Part shown: positions 63,473-64,000 of the stretch, piece by piece
Layout: every line of letters begins with the position of its first letter
Position numbering within the stretch: position 1 is the stretch's first letter
From: JBAYDV01 sp041672845
GTDB lineage: Bacteria > Bacteroidota > Bacteroidia > Bacteroidales > UBA932
DNA: 64,000 bases
Direction: 5' to 3'
NCBI GenBank assembly: GCA_041672845.1
Contig: JBAYYV010000003.1
Location: forward strand, 62,001-126,000
Position numbers and translations under genes: made by a program
The notes under the pieces: model-generated
Database searches by the model: none
The model's input: the letters and a program-made list of their open reading frames with translations, nothing else
What the model was told of the DNA's origin: nothing

Positions 63473-64000
63473 TTATTGTTTATATGATGTATACATGGAA
63501 GAAGGAACGACGATATTATAATCAGCTCGGCTATCTTTAGCATCGAACTTTAATGGATCTTTCATTTTTTTTACTGAAATAGTCCCTATGTCGACTCCTG
63601 GTTTATATTGTCTTAAATAATATAAGATGCCGGTATTTCCACCTGAGTGCATTTCACCGTTAAAATGGAAGAAACGTTTATCTTTATCTGTAAGCCTGGT
63701 GGCAATACGATATGCCATAGTAGCATCTCTACAAGCCTGAGCTTTTATTAGAAAGCTAGGTTTGAATTTAGCCATAGGATCATTTCCTAATTTGCCAGCT
63801 TTTTTCTGAACAAGCCATTGTTCATCAGACATTAAGCCTGAAGCCATTGTCTTGTAAGCAGATTCTTCTAAATTAAATTTATAAGGAGTAGGAGCTAACA
63901 TAGCTTTAATCTTATCAGGCATTTGATCTAAAATCTGTGGACCTTTTTCAGCTACATAATGAGATAAAATAGCAGGAATATTAGCAGCTACGAATGGAAT
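63473..64000 (-). CDS. ChaN-family (haem-binding-like) lipoprotein, 3' part
   Basis: The frame runs off the window edge, leaving the last 175 residues. The visible start reads IPFVAANIPAILSHYVAEKG, then MSDEQWLVQKKAGKLGND, FLIKAQACRDATMAYRIATR and RFFHFNGEMHSGGNTGILYY, matching ChaN-type (DUF399) proteins. Campylobacter ChaN is an iron-regulated haem-binding lipoprotein. The signal peptide would lie outside the window. It is the first visible gene of the operon, 11 bp before the ABC ATPase. Confidence 0.8.
   Translation of the reverse strand: MPFVAANIPAILSHYVAEKGPQILDQMPDKIKAMLAPTPYKFNLEESAYKTMASGLMSDEQWLVQKKAGKLGNDPMAKFKPSFLIKAQACRDATMAYRIATRLTDKDKRFFHFNGEMHSGGNTGILYYLRQYKPGVDIGTISVKKMKDPLKFDAKDSRADYNIVVPSSMYTSYKQ

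Overview
This AT-rich window (roughly one third G+C by eye) comes from an anaerobic member of the Bacteroidota, most likely the order Bacteroidales. The evidence is a BtuB/BtuG-type vitamin B12 uptake locus behind a cobalamin riboswitch, BACON and DUF4465 surface lipoproteins, a V-type ATPase operon with a DUF2764 gene, a PG_1098-type methyltransferase, and repeated TAnnTTTG promoter elements of the Bacteroides kind. I cannot name the genus. There is no sign of a prophage, transposase, CRISPR array, rRNA or tRNA.

Layout. 1-867: end of a tryptophanase-like gene. 946-8213 (minus): V-type ATPase operon E-DUF2764-A-B-D-I-K, whose K subunit keeps the residues known to bind Na+. 8359-14313 (minus): a seven-gene run with a TPR protein, YebC, methylmalonyl-CoA epimerase and a complete biotin-dependent Na+-pumping methylmalonyl-CoA decarboxylase. 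Together these two blocks suggest that propionate formation builds a Na+ gradient exchanged by the ATPase. 14420-17216 (plus): recF, a DciA-like gene and pdxB, with nine 14-bp repeats between the last two. 17437-19135: two related exported proteins of unknown function. 19136-20380: a gene-poor, repeat-rich stretch. 20382-26275: promoter, cobalamin riboswitch and four B12-uptake surface proteins. 26336-39001: a deoxyhypusine-synthase-like gene, ffh, folD, a TonB-dependent receptor, trmD, a DUF349 protein, yidC, yggS and lpxB.

39178-40719: a lone trpB preceded by a short open frame with three consecutive Trp codons and an intrinsic terminator, which is the classical layout of transcription attenuation. 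40716-46370: surE, GAPDH, a chemoreceptor-like sensor overlapping trkH, and a RecD-like helicase. 46381-46765: tandem and dispersed repeats. 46864-57692: a methyltransferase carrying in-frame 45-bp repeats, phosphoglucomutase, ZIP transporter, pssA, two secreted C1 peptidases, queE, L-serine dehydratase and an ornithine-cyclodeaminase-family enzyme. 57993-60113: a ClpB-like disaggregase with no N-terminal domain. 60173-64000 (minus): an operon with a ChaN-family protein, an ABC ATPase, a permease, a DUF4857-like protein and a small beta-rich exported protein; it may handle haem or iron.

The metabolic picture is an amino-acid- and peptide-using fermenter (tryptophanase, serine dehydratase, secreted peptidases, methylmalonyl-CoA decarboxylase) that imports B12, the cofactor of methylmalonyl-CoA mutase. 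The most notable non-coding features are the Trp attenuator and many intergenic tandem repeats with 13 to 48-bp units, some spilling into genes.
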